The position numbers were made by a program, and so were the translations under genes. From contig CAYMPV010000030.1 of the NCBI GenBank assembly GCA_964392305.1, forward strand, positions 1 to 64,000: 64,000 bases of DNA. The letters run 5' to 3'. Source of the DNA: JACKIC01 sp964392305 (GTDB lineage Bacteria > Planctomycetota > UBA1135 > UBA2386). The notes under the pieces are model-generated. The model was not told where the DNA came from. It was given only the letters and a program-made list of their open reading frames with translations, and did no database searches. How positions within the stretch are numbered: the stretch's first letter is position 1; each line of letters opens with the position of its first letter. Below, piece by piece: positions 9,350 to 18,563 of the stretch.

Positions 9350-10261
9350 CTACTTCGCCGCTGCGCCGACGATCGCCTGTTGGACGCCGGTGCCGCCGTC
9401 CTTCTTGGTGACCATCAGGAACTCGACCGAGAACTCCACACCGTCGAACTGGAACGGCACGAGGAAGCACAGGTCGTCAGAGACCGAGCGACGCTGCAGG
9501 TCCTCGCCGATGTAGACGCTCGGCACCGAGATGTCGAACAGCGGCGTCTTCTGGAACAGCGCCGTCTTGATGCAGCCACCGACCATGTTGGTCAGTTCGC
9601 CGACCGCGTCGACGAGGTCGCCGTCGCCGACATCGTCGGGGCTGTCGAGCATCAACATCGCCGCCACGGCCCTTCGCGCGAACACCTTGGGCATGAACAA
9701 CGAGATCGACCCGGTGAGGAAGCCAGCGACGCCGATGCTGCCGATCACTTCCGCCTTGCGCAGCTGCGCCTTCTCGATCGCCACCTCGCCGGCGACGACC
9801 TTGAGGTTCATCATCGTACGGAACACCTCGGTGGTCGCCTTGACGATGCAGTTGCCCATGTCGCTTTCGAGCGAGTGGGTCGGCAGATTGGCCTTGTACT
9901 CCTCGATCAGCTTCTCGATCGACGACAACAGTTCGCTGGTGCCACCCGACTTGGCCAACACCAGATTGGCACCGGCGTCACGGCAGGACCTGGCCGTCTG
10001 CTCGTCCTGCATCGCCGTGAACACGACGATCGGCAGGGCGTTGTCGCTCTTCTTGGTGCGGAAGGTCTTGATGACCTCCAGCCCTTCCTTGTCGCGCAAC
10101 ACGAAGTCGGTCAGGATCAGGTCGATGTCGTTGCGGATGAACGCCTCGTAGGCGTCCATCACCCCGGACACCGCGATCACGCGGTAGCCGGCCTTCACGA
10201 AGTGGTTCGACAGCACCTTCGTGAGGGTGGCAGAATCGTTTACCAGCAGAATGGTGTCCAA
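9350..10261 (-). CDS. Response regulator receiver fused to CheX/CheC-type phosphatase-like domain
   Basis: 303 residues. Residues 1-120 form a receiver domain with phosphoacceptor Asp52 (LILTDF), Thr82 and Lys104; the acidic pocket is Asn8-Asp9 rather than the usual acidic pair. Residues about 130-290 resemble CheX: a first helix-strand unit, then GELTNMVGG, which carries the Glu-x2-Asn catalytic pair of the CheC/CheX/FliY phosphatases. CheX dephosphorylates CheY-P. The fusion suggests a regulator that receives phosphate and also hydrolyses it, on itself or on a partner. No histidine kinase or chemotaxis gene is nearby. Confidence 0.85.
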   Translation of the reverse strand: MDTILLVNDSATLTKVLSNHFVKAGYRVIAVSGVMDAYEAFIRNDIDLILTDFVLRDKEGLEVIKTFRTKKSDNALPIVVFTAMQDEQTARSCRDAGANLVLAKSGGTSELLSSIEKLIEEYKANLPTHSLESDMGNCIVKATTEVFRTMMNLKVVAGEVAIEKAQLRKAEVIGSIGVAGFLTGSISLFMPKVFARRAVAAMLMLDSPDDVGDGDLVDAVGELTNMVGGCIKTALFQKTPLFDISVPSVYIGEDLQRRSVSDDLCFLVPFQFDGVEFSVEFLMVTKKDGGTGVQQAIVGAAAK

Positions 10262-10356
10262 GTGGCTCCCCTGACTCGCGGTTGACCCAGTTCATCGACC
10301 GCGGCCAACTGCCCACTTGAACCATCGCCGTCCCATGACCTTGGGGCGGCCGATCA

Positions 10357-10818
10357 TCAGTTGAACGGCACCTCGACGAACACGTCCGGGGTGTCCCAAC
10401 TGAGCGGCACTTCGACGATCACTGGTGAGAATCCCAACGCGTCGATCTCGAGTACCACGGTGGCCTGATCCTCGTAGTGGCCAGAGGCGAGCAGGGCGCG
10501 GCCGGCGCCGTCCTCGAGGAACCCGACCTGGGCGCGCGCGAGTTCGTATTCGTCGAAGTAGACGCGGCCGCTGGCGTCGGTCAGGAACCAATCCTCGTAG
10601 GGGTTGGTGCAGGTGCACTGCGACCACTCCTGATCGGCCTCGACGATGCGCACCGAAACGTTCTCCCACACCAGATTGGAGACCGGGTCGTAGACCTCGA
10701 CCAGGATCGAAACGAGACGGGGTTCCGGCGGCGCGGTGTGCACGTGCCCGGCGGTGTGGCTGTGACCACAAGCGACCAACAACAGCGGGGCGAACAAGAA
10801 CAGGCGGGAGATGCTCAT
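10357..10818 (-). CDS. Small lipoprotein with carboxypeptidase-regulatory-like fold
   Basis: 153 residues from the ATG at 10818, which gives MSISRLFLF followed by a lipobox, LLLVAC, so lipidation at the Cys is predicted. A longer in-frame extension upstream is Arg-rich and unlike a coding sequence. The mature part begins with His-rich GHSHTAGHVHT. It then shows a beta-sandwich pattern (LVSILVEVYDPVSN, FLTDASGRVYFDEY, VEVPLSWDTP) like Cpg/DUF4198-type domains. The His-rich start could bind metal, but that is speculation. The function is unknown. It is probably exported to the periplasm or outer membrane. Confidence 0.65.
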   Translation of the reverse strand: MSISRLFLFAPLLLVACGHSHTAGHVHTAPPEPRLVSILVEVYDPVSNLVWENVSVRIVEADQEWSQCTCTNPYEDWFLTDASGRVYFDEYELARAQVGFLEDGAGRALLASGHYEDQATVVLEIDALGFSPVIVEVPLSWDTPDVFVEVPFN

Positions 10819-11070
10819 TGCAGACTCTTGGTGGCGAAAGCAATCGACGTGCCGCGAAGCCTGCGCATCAGGCCCCCTTGGCAACGGCACCGCGGCTTCG
10901 GTCGAGTTCCCGGGACGCTCCGCATTGTCCTGGGTGAGCGACACCGCCGTGCCCGTGGCGCGGCGCAGCGCAGCCCCGAACGCCGCGTGCCGGAGTTGTT
11001 GCGGGCCGCTGCGACGATGGGCTACGTTGCGCCGGGGCGCTTGGTGACGAACTGGTTCGAGCCGCGCCCC

Positions 11071-11074
11071 GGAG
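11071..11074 (+). promoter_or_regulatory. Ribosome binding site GGAG for TTG-started M3 peptidase gene
   Basis: GGAG is six bases upstream of a TTG at 11081, and no in-frame ATG or GTG precedes the conserved N-terminus. The spacing supports initiation at the TTG. Confidence 0.5.
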
Positions 11075-11080
11075 CCCCAA

Positions 11081-12784
11081 TTGCCGGTACAGCTGCCCGC
11101 CCCAGTCTGGCGTTTCGCCCCCGAGAGTCTCGACCCCGGGTCGCTGCCGACGATCGAGCCGCTGTTTGCCGATCTGGCGGCCAGACCCCTCACCACCGGC
11201 GATGCGCTCGAGCGCTGGCTCGTCGACGAGAGTGAACTGCTCGCCCGGATCCACGCCGAGGTGGCGCGGCGCTACGTGCGCATGACCTGCCACACCGACG
11301 ACGACGACGCCAGGCAGGCATACCTGCAAATGGAGCAGGTGGTGATGCCACGCGTGAAGGTGCTCGCCGATCAGCTCGATCGCAAGTTCCTGGCCTGCGC
11401 CGCACTCGGCGACCTCGACGAACAGCGCTACGACGTGCTGATCCGCAGTCGGCGCACCAAGAGCGAGATCTTCCGCGAGGAGAACACGGCCCTGCAACGA
11501 CAAGAGTCCGAGCTGCAGACGCGGCAGCAGGCGCTGATGGGGGCGATCACGGTCGAGTTCGAGGGGGAGACCCGCACCCTGCAGCAGCTGGCGCCGTTCT
11601 ACGAGAGTCAGGATCGCGGGCTGCGCGAACGCGCCTACCGCGCGGCACTGCAGGCCAGGCAGCAACGCTGGCCCGAACTCGAGGACATCTACGACCAGCT
11701 GATCGCCTTGCGCACCGCGATCGGCCGCAACGCCGGCTTCACCACCTACACCCCCTTCCGCTTTCGCGAACTGGGTCGCTACGACTACGGCGAAGCCGAG
11801 TGCCGGCAGTTCCACGACACGATCGCGCAATGCGTGGTGCCGGCCGTTCGCGAACTCGACAAGGTGCGCGCGCAGCGCCTGGGGCTCGAGCGCCTGCGCC
11901 CCTGGGATCTCGAAGTCGACCCCGAAGGCCGTCCGCCGCTGCGGCCGTTCGCGACCCAGGACGAACTCATCGGGCTCTGCCGCCGCGTCTTCGCCGCGGT
12001 CGATCCGCGTTTCGCCGACGAATTCGACGTGCTCGTCGCGCGCGACCTTCTCGATCTGATGAGTCGTCAGGGAAAAGCGCCAGGCGGCTACCAGTATCAG
12101 CTCGAGGACGAGCGAGTGCCGTTCATCTTCGCCAACAGCGTCGGCCTGCACCACGACGTGCAGACTCTGCTGCACGAAGGCGGCCACGCGTTCCATTCCC
12201 TGCTGTGCCGACACTTCGATCTGCTCGCCTATCGCGACTACCCGATCGAGATCGCCGAGACCGCGAGCATGTCGATGGAACTGCTCGGTCTCGAACACCT
12301 CGGTGACGTCTACGCGGCCGACGACGCCGCTCGCGCCTACAAGAAGCACCTCGAAGGAGTGCTGCGCACGCTGACCTGGATCGCCTCGATCGACGCGATC
12401 CAACACTGGGTCTACGGCAACCCCAAACACAGCCGCGACGACCGCCGCACCGCCTGGCTCGACATCCGTCGCCGCTTCGGCGGCGACATCGACTGGAGCG
12501 GCCTCGAACCAGCGTTGCAGATGCAGTGGATCAATCAGGGCCACCTGTTCGGGAGCCCGTTCTACTACATCGAGTACGGCATCGCCCAGCTGGGCGCGCT
12601 GCAGGTGTGGCGCAACTACCGCAAACACCCGGCCAAGGCCGTCGAGGCCTACCGGCGTGCGCTGGCGCTGGGCGGCAGCCGGCCACTGCCGGAATTGTTC
12701 GCCGCCGGCGACATCCGCTTCGACCTGTCGCCGCAGATGCTGGGCAAACTGGTCGACGACGTGATGGCCCAGATCCGGCGCTGA
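11081..12784 (+). CDS. M3 family oligoendopeptidase (PepF-like)
   Basis: 567 residues starting at TTG, supported by a GGAG six bases upstream. The zinc motif HEGGH sits at residues 365-369. The downstream Glu ligand lies in IEIAETASMSMELLG, which fits the M3 pattern HExxH...E about 25 residues later. The long helical N-terminal region and the C-terminal GSPFYYIEYGIAQLGALQVW are also typical of the PepF branch. It cleaves oligopeptides in the cytoplasm; there is no signal peptide. The length is typical. The gene is divergent from the lipoprotein gene, with about 260 bases between, and convergent with the radical SAM gene. Confidence 0.92.
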   Translation: MPVQLPAPVWRFAPESLDPGSLPTIEPLFADLAARPLTTGDALERWLVDESELLARIHAEVARRYVRMTCHTDDDDARQAYLQMEQVVMPRVKVLADQLDRKFLACAALGDLDEQRYDVLIRSRRTKSEIFREENTALQRQESELQTRQQALMGAITVEFEGETRTLQQLAPFYESQDRGLRERAYRAALQARQQRWPELEDIYDQLIALRTAIGRNAGFTTYTPFRFRELGRYDYGEAECRQFHDTIAQCVVPAVRELDKVRAQRLGLERLRPWDLEVDPEGRPPLRPFATQDELIGLCRRVFAAVDPRFADEFDVLVARDLLDLMSRQGKAPGGYQYQLEDERVPFIFANSVGLHHDVQTLLHEGGHAFHSLLCRHFDLLAYRDYPIEIAETASMSMELLGLEHLGDVYAADDAARAYKKHLEGVLRTLTWIASIDAIQHWVYGNPKHSRDDRRTAWLDIRRRFGGDIDWSGLEPALQMQWINQGHLFGSPFYYIEYGIAQLGALQVWRNYRKHPAKAVEAYRRALALGGSRPLPELFAAGDIRFDLSPQMLGKLVDDVMAQIRR

Positions 12785-12808
12785 TCGCTGCGCCTCGATC
12801 GCTACGGG

Positions 12809-14044
12809 CTACGGCACCGAACGCTGCTCGCGCCGCACCTTGGCGCGGTGACTGAACGAGGCCTTCACGTCGGGCCTGCCCATGTTGGCCACCGAACAGT
12901 TGGCGCAGACGTCACGCAACTCCATGTGGTAGAGCTGCCGCCGCAGTTCGCGGTACTTCGGCCCGGTCCAGATCTCACGGAACGTCTGCGTCTTGAAGTC
13001 GCCGAAGGTCGTGAACTCGAACCAGCTGCCGCAGGGGAACACGGTGCCGTCCGGGTTGACGTGGATGTAGTACCACGGGAAGTAACACGGCCGGTTGTGG
13101 AACTTGCGCTTCTCGCCAGCCTTGAGCAGGAACTCGCGGTTCTTGTGATTGAGGTAGTCGACGATCTCGGGCGCGTCGGCGAGTGCCGCGTTCGGCGTGG
13201 CGCAGCCGCCGCCACTGGTACCACAACCACCGGAGCCCCCGCCGGCGGCGTTCGGAGCCACCAGCGCCACACCGCCACCTTCATCGCTGCGCGACTGGTC
13301 GACGACGGCACCGGCTTCCGCCATGTTCTCGCCGATCGGGATCGGCATCATCACCTTCATCCCGACCTCGTCGGCCACGCGTTTGGCCTCGGCCATCGTC
13401 GTGTTGCAGAGCTTGGGGTCGTTCATCAACGACTCGTCCTCGATGCCCAACCCGCCCATCACGGCCATGTGCACGAAGTTCATGTAGTCGACGCCGCGAT
13501 CGCGGAAGAACCGGATCATCTGCGGGACCTCGCGGATGTTGCTGCGCATCAGCACGCAGGTGACGCTGAGCTTGGGCAACACCGAGGCATGGAACTTCTT
13601 GCGCTCGTTGATCAGGTCGAAGCGACGCAGGAACGGCTCCCACTTCGCCGGCTTGCGGATCTTCTCGAACGTCTCCTTGGTGGCGCCGTCACAGCTGACC
13701 GTCAGCAGCGGCATCTTCACCTCGATCACCTTGTCCATGATCGCGTCGGTCATCGCCAACGCGTTGGTGCTGAAGTGGAAGTTGGGCACGCCGTGCTCGC
13801 GGCACAACTCGAGGGCGCGCGGCAGATCCTTCGCCAGCAGCGGCTCGGCGCTCGACGACAACACCACGTCGTGCGCGCGCGGGAACAGCTCGTTGGCGAC
13901 CTTCTCGAGCAGCTCACCGCCCATCGTCACCGGGCTCTCCTTGAACTCGGGGTGCGCGAAGTGGCACATGATGCAGCGCAACTGGCAGCGCGTGACCATG
14001 TCGATCTTCACGCGGAGAAAACGGCGTTCGCGAATGACGGGCAT
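12809..14044 (-). CDS. Radical SAM / SPASM domain protein with Gly-Cys-rich insert
   Basis: 411 residues. The radical SAM cluster motif is CxxxCxxC at Cys20, Cys24 and Cys27 (RCQLRCIMC). The barrel continues with SSSAEPLLAKDLP and FHFSTNALAM. The C-terminal auxiliary region has CYFPWYYIHVNPDGTVFPCGS, then CANC, as in SPASM proteins that hold extra [4Fe-4S] clusters. Between the barrel and SPASM region is an unusual low-complexity insert of Gly and Ser with two Cys (GGCGTSGGGC). SPASM enzymes modify peptides, proteins or tRNA, but no precursor peptide gene is visible next to it. It lies downstream of the DUF72 gene on the same strand. The substrate is unknown. Confidence 0.87.
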   Translation of the reverse strand: MPVIRERRFLRVKIDMVTRCQLRCIMCHFAHPEFKESPVTMGGELLEKVANELFPRAHDVVLSSSAEPLLAKDLPRALELCREHGVPNFHFSTNALAMTDAIMDKVIEVKMPLLTVSCDGATKETFEKIRKPAKWEPFLRRFDLINERKKFHASVLPKLSVTCVLMRSNIREVPQMIRFFRDRGVDYMNFVHMAVMGGLGIEDESLMNDPKLCNTTMAEAKRVADEVGMKVMMPIPIGENMAEAGAVVDQSRSDEGGGVALVAPNAAGGGSGGCGTSGGGCATPNAALADAPEIVDYLNHKNREFLLKAGEKRKFHNRPCYFPWYYIHVNPDGTVFPCGSWFEFTTFGDFKTQTFREIWTGPKYRELRRQLYHMELRDVCANCSVANMGRPDVKASFSHRAKVRREQRSVP

Positions 14045-14116
14045 CGGGTGGGTTTCGGTCCAGTTCGGCGCAGCAAGGGTACCACATCGACCCCCGGGAC
14101 CAACCGCGTTACCGGA

Positions 14117-14947
14117 TCACGCCTCTTCGCCGTGCTGCCGGCGGTACCACGCCAACAACTCTTCCACGACCTTCATCGCCTTGCCGTGGAAGTGGTTGTT
14201 CGCCACCACGAGCGTCTCCACGCTCGAACGCGCGATGCGGTCGACCCGTCGCTCGATCTGATCGACCTCGCTCTCCGAATACTCCCAGTCGTACACCGCG
14301 TCGCGGCCAGCGCCCTTGCGGAACCAGGCCGGGTTACGCCCGTGCAGGCGCAGATAGGCCAGCCCGCCGGGCGCGAGCACGCCGGAGTGGTCGCGGCCGT
14401 AGCCGCTCGCCATGCCTGGGTAGTCGAGGTCGAGCACCCCGACGCCCAGACCGCGCAGCGCATCGAGCCCGGCCTCGGCATTCCAGCTCTTGTGCCGCAC
14501 CTCGACGAACAGCGAGGTGTGCGAACTGAAGTCGTGGGCCAGCCGCGCCACGAGCTCGATCGCACGAGGCTCGAACGCGAGCGTATGGTCGAACTGCGCC
14601 AGCAGCCCGCGACACCGCCCGCTGGAGAACAGCGGTTCGAACCCAGCACACACCTCGGTGACGAACGCGGCGTCGAAGCGCTGTTCGTGGGTGAACTCAC
14701 GCGGCAGCTTGGCGGTGAACAACGTACCGAGGTCGGCCGTGCGCTCGACCCAGCTCGCGCAGTTCTTGGCCGACGGCGGCCGGTAGAACGTGTTGTTGAT
14801 CTCGATGAGATCGACGCGCTCGGCGACGGCGCGCAGCGTGTCCTTGCAGTTCCGCGGGTAGACGACGTCCTTCCAGTCCGGATAGGTCCAGCCGGCGACG
14901 CCGAAGCGCACGACTGGGGGGTCGGGATCTCGACGGGAATCGTGCAA
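14117..14947 (-). CDS. DUF72 family protein
   Basis: 276 residues matching the DUF72 (YecE-like) TIM-barrel family. It has VRFGVAGWTYPDWKDVVYP at the start, INNTFYRPPSAKNCASW, FTAKLPREFTH, LFVEVRHKSW and a late YLRLHGRN with VVANNHFHGKA. The family's biochemical role is not established. The gene is 11 bases downstream of the kelch gene's stop on the same strand, so they may be co-transcribed. The length is usual. Confidence 0.9.
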   Translation of the reverse strand: MHDSRRDPDPPVVRFGVAGWTYPDWKDVVYPRNCKDTLRAVAERVDLIEINNTFYRPPSAKNCASWVERTADLGTLFTAKLPREFTHEQRFDAAFVTEVCAGFEPLFSSGRCRGLLAQFDHTLAFEPRAIELVARLAHDFSSHTSLFVEVRHKSWNAEAGLDALRGLGVGVLDLDYPGMASGYGRDHSGVLAPGGLAYLRLHGRNPAWFRKGAGRDAVYDWEYSESEVDQIERRVDRIARSSVETLVVANNHFHGKAMKVVEELLAWYRRQHGEEA

Positions 14948-14958
14948 TCGCCGTCAGC

Positions 14959-17184
14959 CTAATCGCCGATCGTCAGCGCGAGCCCCCGCGACACGACGAA
15001 ACCGTCGGGCGAAGAGCTGCGCAGCGACGCCGCCTGCCAACACAGTTCCAGGCCCAGCAACCCCGGCCATGGAGGCAGCGGCATCGGGTGCTGGGCGAAG
15101 CCAGCAGCGTTGCTCATCTGCGCGATCGTCACGAGACCCGGGGTCACGAGAAGATGGCAGCTGCCGAGGGGGATGTTCGCCCGCGTGAAGGCGCCCACGA
15201 ACGCAACCAACGAGTTCGGATCGTTGTCGATGCAATCGAGCCCGAAACTCGCGCCGAGGGTCGGCCAGGTCCGCGCCGAGAGCTGCGGCGCGCCGACGCC
15301 ACACACGCCGCCGTAGGTCTCGACCTCGGCCTGCTGCGTGCTGAGTTGGTGCATGGCACTGGACAGGTACCCCACTACGCCCCGCCCTCCCGGCGCGACC
15401 GCCAACTGGGGGCGGTAGGGTGAACTGCGCGGCACCGACAAAGGAACGGGTGACCAGGTCACCCCATCGAACGTCCAGGCCGATACGAGCCCGCCGAACG
15501 TCTGTTGCGTCAGCAGGACCAGCCGCTGCCTCAACAGGTCGAACTGTATCGCGCAGTAGCCAGTACCCGTCGGCGACACTGCCGGTGAGCGCTGCGACCA
15601 GTTGATTCCGTCCCAGGTCCAGGTGTCCGTGAGCGGCTGCAGATTCGCGTCGAGTCCGCCGAACAACACGATCAGCCCGCTCGAGTGGTCGTATGCCAGC
15701 GCGTGCCCGAAGCGCGGCGACGGCGCATTCGCAGGCGTGCGCTGCTGCCACGAGGCGCCGTCGAACGTCCACGTGTCACCGCGAGGGATGCCGGCGTACC
15801 CGCCGAACAGGACCGCGACGCCACGCATCGCGTCGTAGGCCATGTCGGTGTTCGCACGCGGACTCGGACCGGTCGCGGCGAGTTGCGACCACGCGGACCC
15901 GTTCCATTGCCACGTGTCACCGTAGTACTGGATCGAACTCCCACCGCCAGCACCGCCGAACATCCAGACCCCCGAGGGCGCGCTGCACGACGCAGCGTTC
16001 GCGCGCGCTGGGGGCCCGGGCACCGGTAACTCGGTCCAGCCGGTCCCGTCCCATCGCCAGGTGTCGGCCAGCATGCTTTGCAGGCCCGCGCCGCCGAACA
16101 GGATGCAATCGGCGAAGCCGAACTCGGTCGCCAGATTCGTGCCGTAACGAGGGCTCGGCACATCCCCGAGAACGGCCTGCTGTTGCCAGCGACTGCCGTT
16201 CCAGCTCCAGCTGGTCGAAGCCGCGGAGGTGGTCGGGTAGGTCCCTTCGTAGCCACCGATCACGACGACCTCGGCGAGGCGATCGTCGAACGCCATCGAA
16301 TGCGCCATGCGCCAGCCGGGTTGTGCACCTGCCGACACGACCTGCGACCAATCCACACCGTCGTACTCCCAGATCTCGGTGGGACTGCCGAGGGACGGCC
16401 CGAAACCGCCGTACATGACGCAACGCACCCGTGCGGGGTCGTACGCCATGGCGGCGTGATTGCGAGCCGCGGGCGTCGTCGCAGTGAACTGCTGCTGCCA
16501 GTTGGTTCCATCCCACTCCCAGGTGTCCCCGAGCGGGCCGAGCAGGCTGCTGTAGCCACCGAACATCACGACACGTTGCCGCACCGGGTCGGCGGCGAAC
16601 GCCGCGAAACTGCGAGCCGGTGGCGTCACGATCGGCGAGTGCTGCACCCAGACGGAACCATCGAAGGTCCAGGTCTCGTCGAGCGGGCCTGGAAGCCCCG
16701 TCGAATCACCGCCGAACATCACCAGACACCCATGAATGGGATCCCAGACGAAGTTCGCGTCGGTACGGCCGCCGGGCGCGTTCGCCGCCGCCAACTGCGA
16801 CCACTCGAAGCCGTCGAAGCCCCAGGTCACCATCGACGCCAGCTGGGCGTCGGGTGCGACGACGAGGGACCGCCGGAGTGAAGACGCGAACACCGGGGTC
16901 AGCCCCGAAGCCTGCGGGAACGCCGTGCGGTCGGGCCGCACGGACCACGACGCGCCGTCGAGTTCCCACGTGCGACCCGTGTAGTCGAGTCCGACATGGC
17001 GCTGCCGCAGACTGTCGTAGCAGACGCGGTTGGGGACGAGGTAACCAGGGCCCACGGGGCGCAGGTCCTGGGCGTGGAGGCAGGCCTCGAGTTCGCCGAC
17101 GGCGAACAAGGTCAGCGTCGTGGCAATGAACGGGGAACGGCGGGCCGGCAGGCGCGACCCGCGCCGGGGTGTGGAGATGAGCAT
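14959..17184 (-). CDS. Secreted kelch-like repeat protein with C-terminal sorting-like domain
   Basis: 741 residues from the ATG at 17184; the frame extends upstream but loses protein character. A basic start and hydrophobic stretch (SPFIATTLTLFAVGELEACLHAQ) look like a signal peptide. At least eight kelch-type units follow, each with a Phe/Tyr/Ile-Gly-Gly core (MFGGDS, MFGGYS, MYGGFG, VIGGYE, LFGGAG, MFGGAG, LFGGYA, LFGGLD) and a WTFDG- or WEWDG-like strand. The last 120 residues form a different domain (IPLGSCHLLVTPG, LGLELCWQAAS, SRGLALTIG), which resembles the tail of the propeller protein at 54902. The role is unknown; it is probably surface-exposed or secreted. Confidence 0.8.
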   Translation of the reverse strand: MLISTPRRGSRLPARRSPFIATTLTLFAVGELEACLHAQDLRPVGPGYLVPNRVCYDSLRQRHVGLDYTGRTWELDGASWSVRPDRTAFPQASGLTPVFASSLRRSLVVAPDAQLASMVTWGFDGFEWSQLAAANAPGGRTDANFVWDPIHGCLVMFGGDSTGLPGPLDETWTFDGSVWVQHSPIVTPPARSFAAFAADPVRQRVVMFGGYSSLLGPLGDTWEWDGTNWQQQFTATTPAARNHAAMAYDPARVRCVMYGGFGPSLGSPTEIWEYDGVDWSQVVSAGAQPGWRMAHSMAFDDRLAEVVVIGGYEGTYPTTSAASTSWSWNGSRWQQQAVLGDVPSPRYGTNLATEFGFADCILFGGAGLQSMLADTWRWDGTGWTELPVPGPPARANAASCSAPSGVWMFGGAGGGSSIQYYGDTWQWNGSAWSQLAATGPSPRANTDMAYDAMRGVAVLFGGYAGIPRGDTWTFDGASWQQRTPANAPSPRFGHALAYDHSSGLIVLFGGLDANLQPLTDTWTWDGINWSQRSPAVSPTGTGYCAIQFDLLRQRLVLLTQQTFGGLVSAWTFDGVTWSPVPLSVPRSSPYRPQLAVAPGGRGVVGYLSSAMHQLSTQQAEVETYGGVCGVGAPQLSARTWPTLGASFGLDCIDNDPNSLVAFVGAFTRANIPLGSCHLLVTPGLVTIAQMSNAAGFAQHPMPLPPWPGLLGLELCWQAASLRSSSPDGFVVSRGLALTIGD

Positions 17185-17237
17185 CGCGGCGGTTGGCAAC
17201 GAACATGCTACCTCGACCACCCCTGGCCGACAGGGGC

Positions 17238-18563
17238 TCAGGGGCCGCGCCGCAGCCGCTCGATCTCTGTCAACCGCTCGGCGATCTTCTTTTCGAAGCC
17301 GCGCTCGCCGGGCTCGTAGAAGCGCACACGCGCCAGTTCGGGCGGCAGGCACTGCATGCGCGCGACGCCATCCTCGGTGTCGTGCGCATAGACGTAGCCC
17401 TCGCCGTGCCCGAGGTCGGCGGCGAGTTTCGTCGTCGCGTTGCGCAGGTGCGGCGGCACCGGGAACTGCTCGCCGCCGCGCGCGCGTTCGCTCGCGGCCA
17501 TGATCGCCGCGATCACCGAATTGCTCTTGGGTGCAGCCGCGAGGTAGATCACCGCTTGCGCCAGCGGCAGACGCGCTTCGGGCAAACCGAGGAACTGCGC
17601 CGCCTGCAGCGCCGCCACCGCCACCTGCAGCGCCATCGGGTCGGCGAGGCCGACGTCCTCGCTGGCCATCGCGACGAGCCGACGCGCCGCGTGCACGGGA
17701 TCGGCGCCGGCCTCGAGCGCGCGCGCGAGCCAGTAGACGGCCGCCTGCACGTCGGAGTTGCGCAGGCTCTTGTGCAGCGCCGACAACAGGTCGTAGTGCA
17801 GATCGCCGTCCTTGTCGTGGCGCAGCACCCGCTGCTGGAACGCCTCGTCGACGAGTTCGACGGTGATCACGTCACCGTCGAGGCAGGTCGCCGCGCACGC
17901 TTCGAGGCAGCCGAGCGCGCGCCGCGCGTCGCCGCTGGCCAACGCGACGAGCCGATCGAGCGCACCTTCACCGAACGACAGGCCGCGCACCCCGAGTCCG
18001 CGCTCACGATCGTCGAGCGCCTGCCGCACCAAACCACCGACCGCCTGCGGCGACAGCGGCTGCAGCGGCACGACACGACACCGCGACAGCAGAGCGCCGT
18101 TCACCGAGAACGACGGGTTCTCCGTGGTCGCGCCGATCAGCACGAACTCGCCGCGTTCGACGTGCGGCAGGAACGCGTCCTGCTGCGCCTTGTTGAAGCG
18201 GTGGATCTCGTCGACGAACACGAGCGTGCCGCGCCCGTCCTTGCGGCGCCGTGCCGCGGCTTCGGCGACAGCCTCGCGAACCTGCGCGACTCCCGCGAGC
18301 ACGGCCGAGAACGGCTGGAAGTGCAGGTTGGCGCGCTGCGCGATCAGCAGCGCGAGCGTGGTCTTGCCGACGCCCGGCGGCCCCCACAGCAGCAGCGAGC
18401 CGGCGACACCGTTCTCGATCGCCCGCCGCAGTGTCTTGCCCTCGCCGACGACGCCTTCCTGGCCGAGGAACTCGTCGAGTGTGCGCGGCCGCATGCGTTC
18501 GGCGAGCGGCGGCGGCGGACCCTTGCGCGGCGCTTCCTCGGGCAGATCGCCGAACAGGCTCAT
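17238..18563 (-). CDS. rarA: Replication-associated recombination protein A (AAA+ ATPase)
   Basis: 441 residues from the ATG at 18563, whose ATGA overlaps the stop of the upstream lipoprotein gene. RarA/MgsA family features are ERMRPRTLDEFLGQ, Walker A GPPGVGKTT (residues 61-69), Walker B LVFVDEIHRFNKAQQD, sensor IGATTENPSF and the C-terminal helical tetramerisation part (MASEDVGLADP, YLAAAPKSN). RarA acts at stalled replication forks with single-strand binding protein. The length is typical. It sits last in a coupled three-gene set with a lipoprotein and an RNA methyltransferase. Confidence 0.95.
   Translation of the reverse strand: MSLFGDLPEEAPRKGPPPPLAERMRPRTLDEFLGQEGVVGEGKTLRRAIENGVAGSLLLWGPPGVGKTTLALLIAQRANLHFQPFSAVLAGVAQVREAVAEAAARRRKDGRGTLVFVDEIHRFNKAQQDAFLPHVERGEFVLIGATTENPSFSVNGALLSRCRVVPLQPLSPQAVGGLVRQALDDRERGLGVRGLSFGEGALDRLVALASGDARRALGCLEACAATCLDGDVITVELVDEAFQQRVLRHDKDGDLHYDLLSALHKSLRNSDVQAAVYWLARALEAGADPVHAARRLVAMASEDVGLADPMALQVAVAALQAAQFLGLPEARLPLAQAVIYLAAAPKSNSVIAAIMAASERARGGEQFPVPPHLRNATTKLAADLGHGEGYVYAHDTEDGVARMQCLPPELARVRFYEPGERGFEKKIAERLTEIERLRRGP

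Noticed and set aside
10868..12628. 586-residue minus-strand frame opposite the M3 peptidase
   Set aside because: The plus strand carries HEGGH and the full M3 pattern; the minus frame has no recognisable features.
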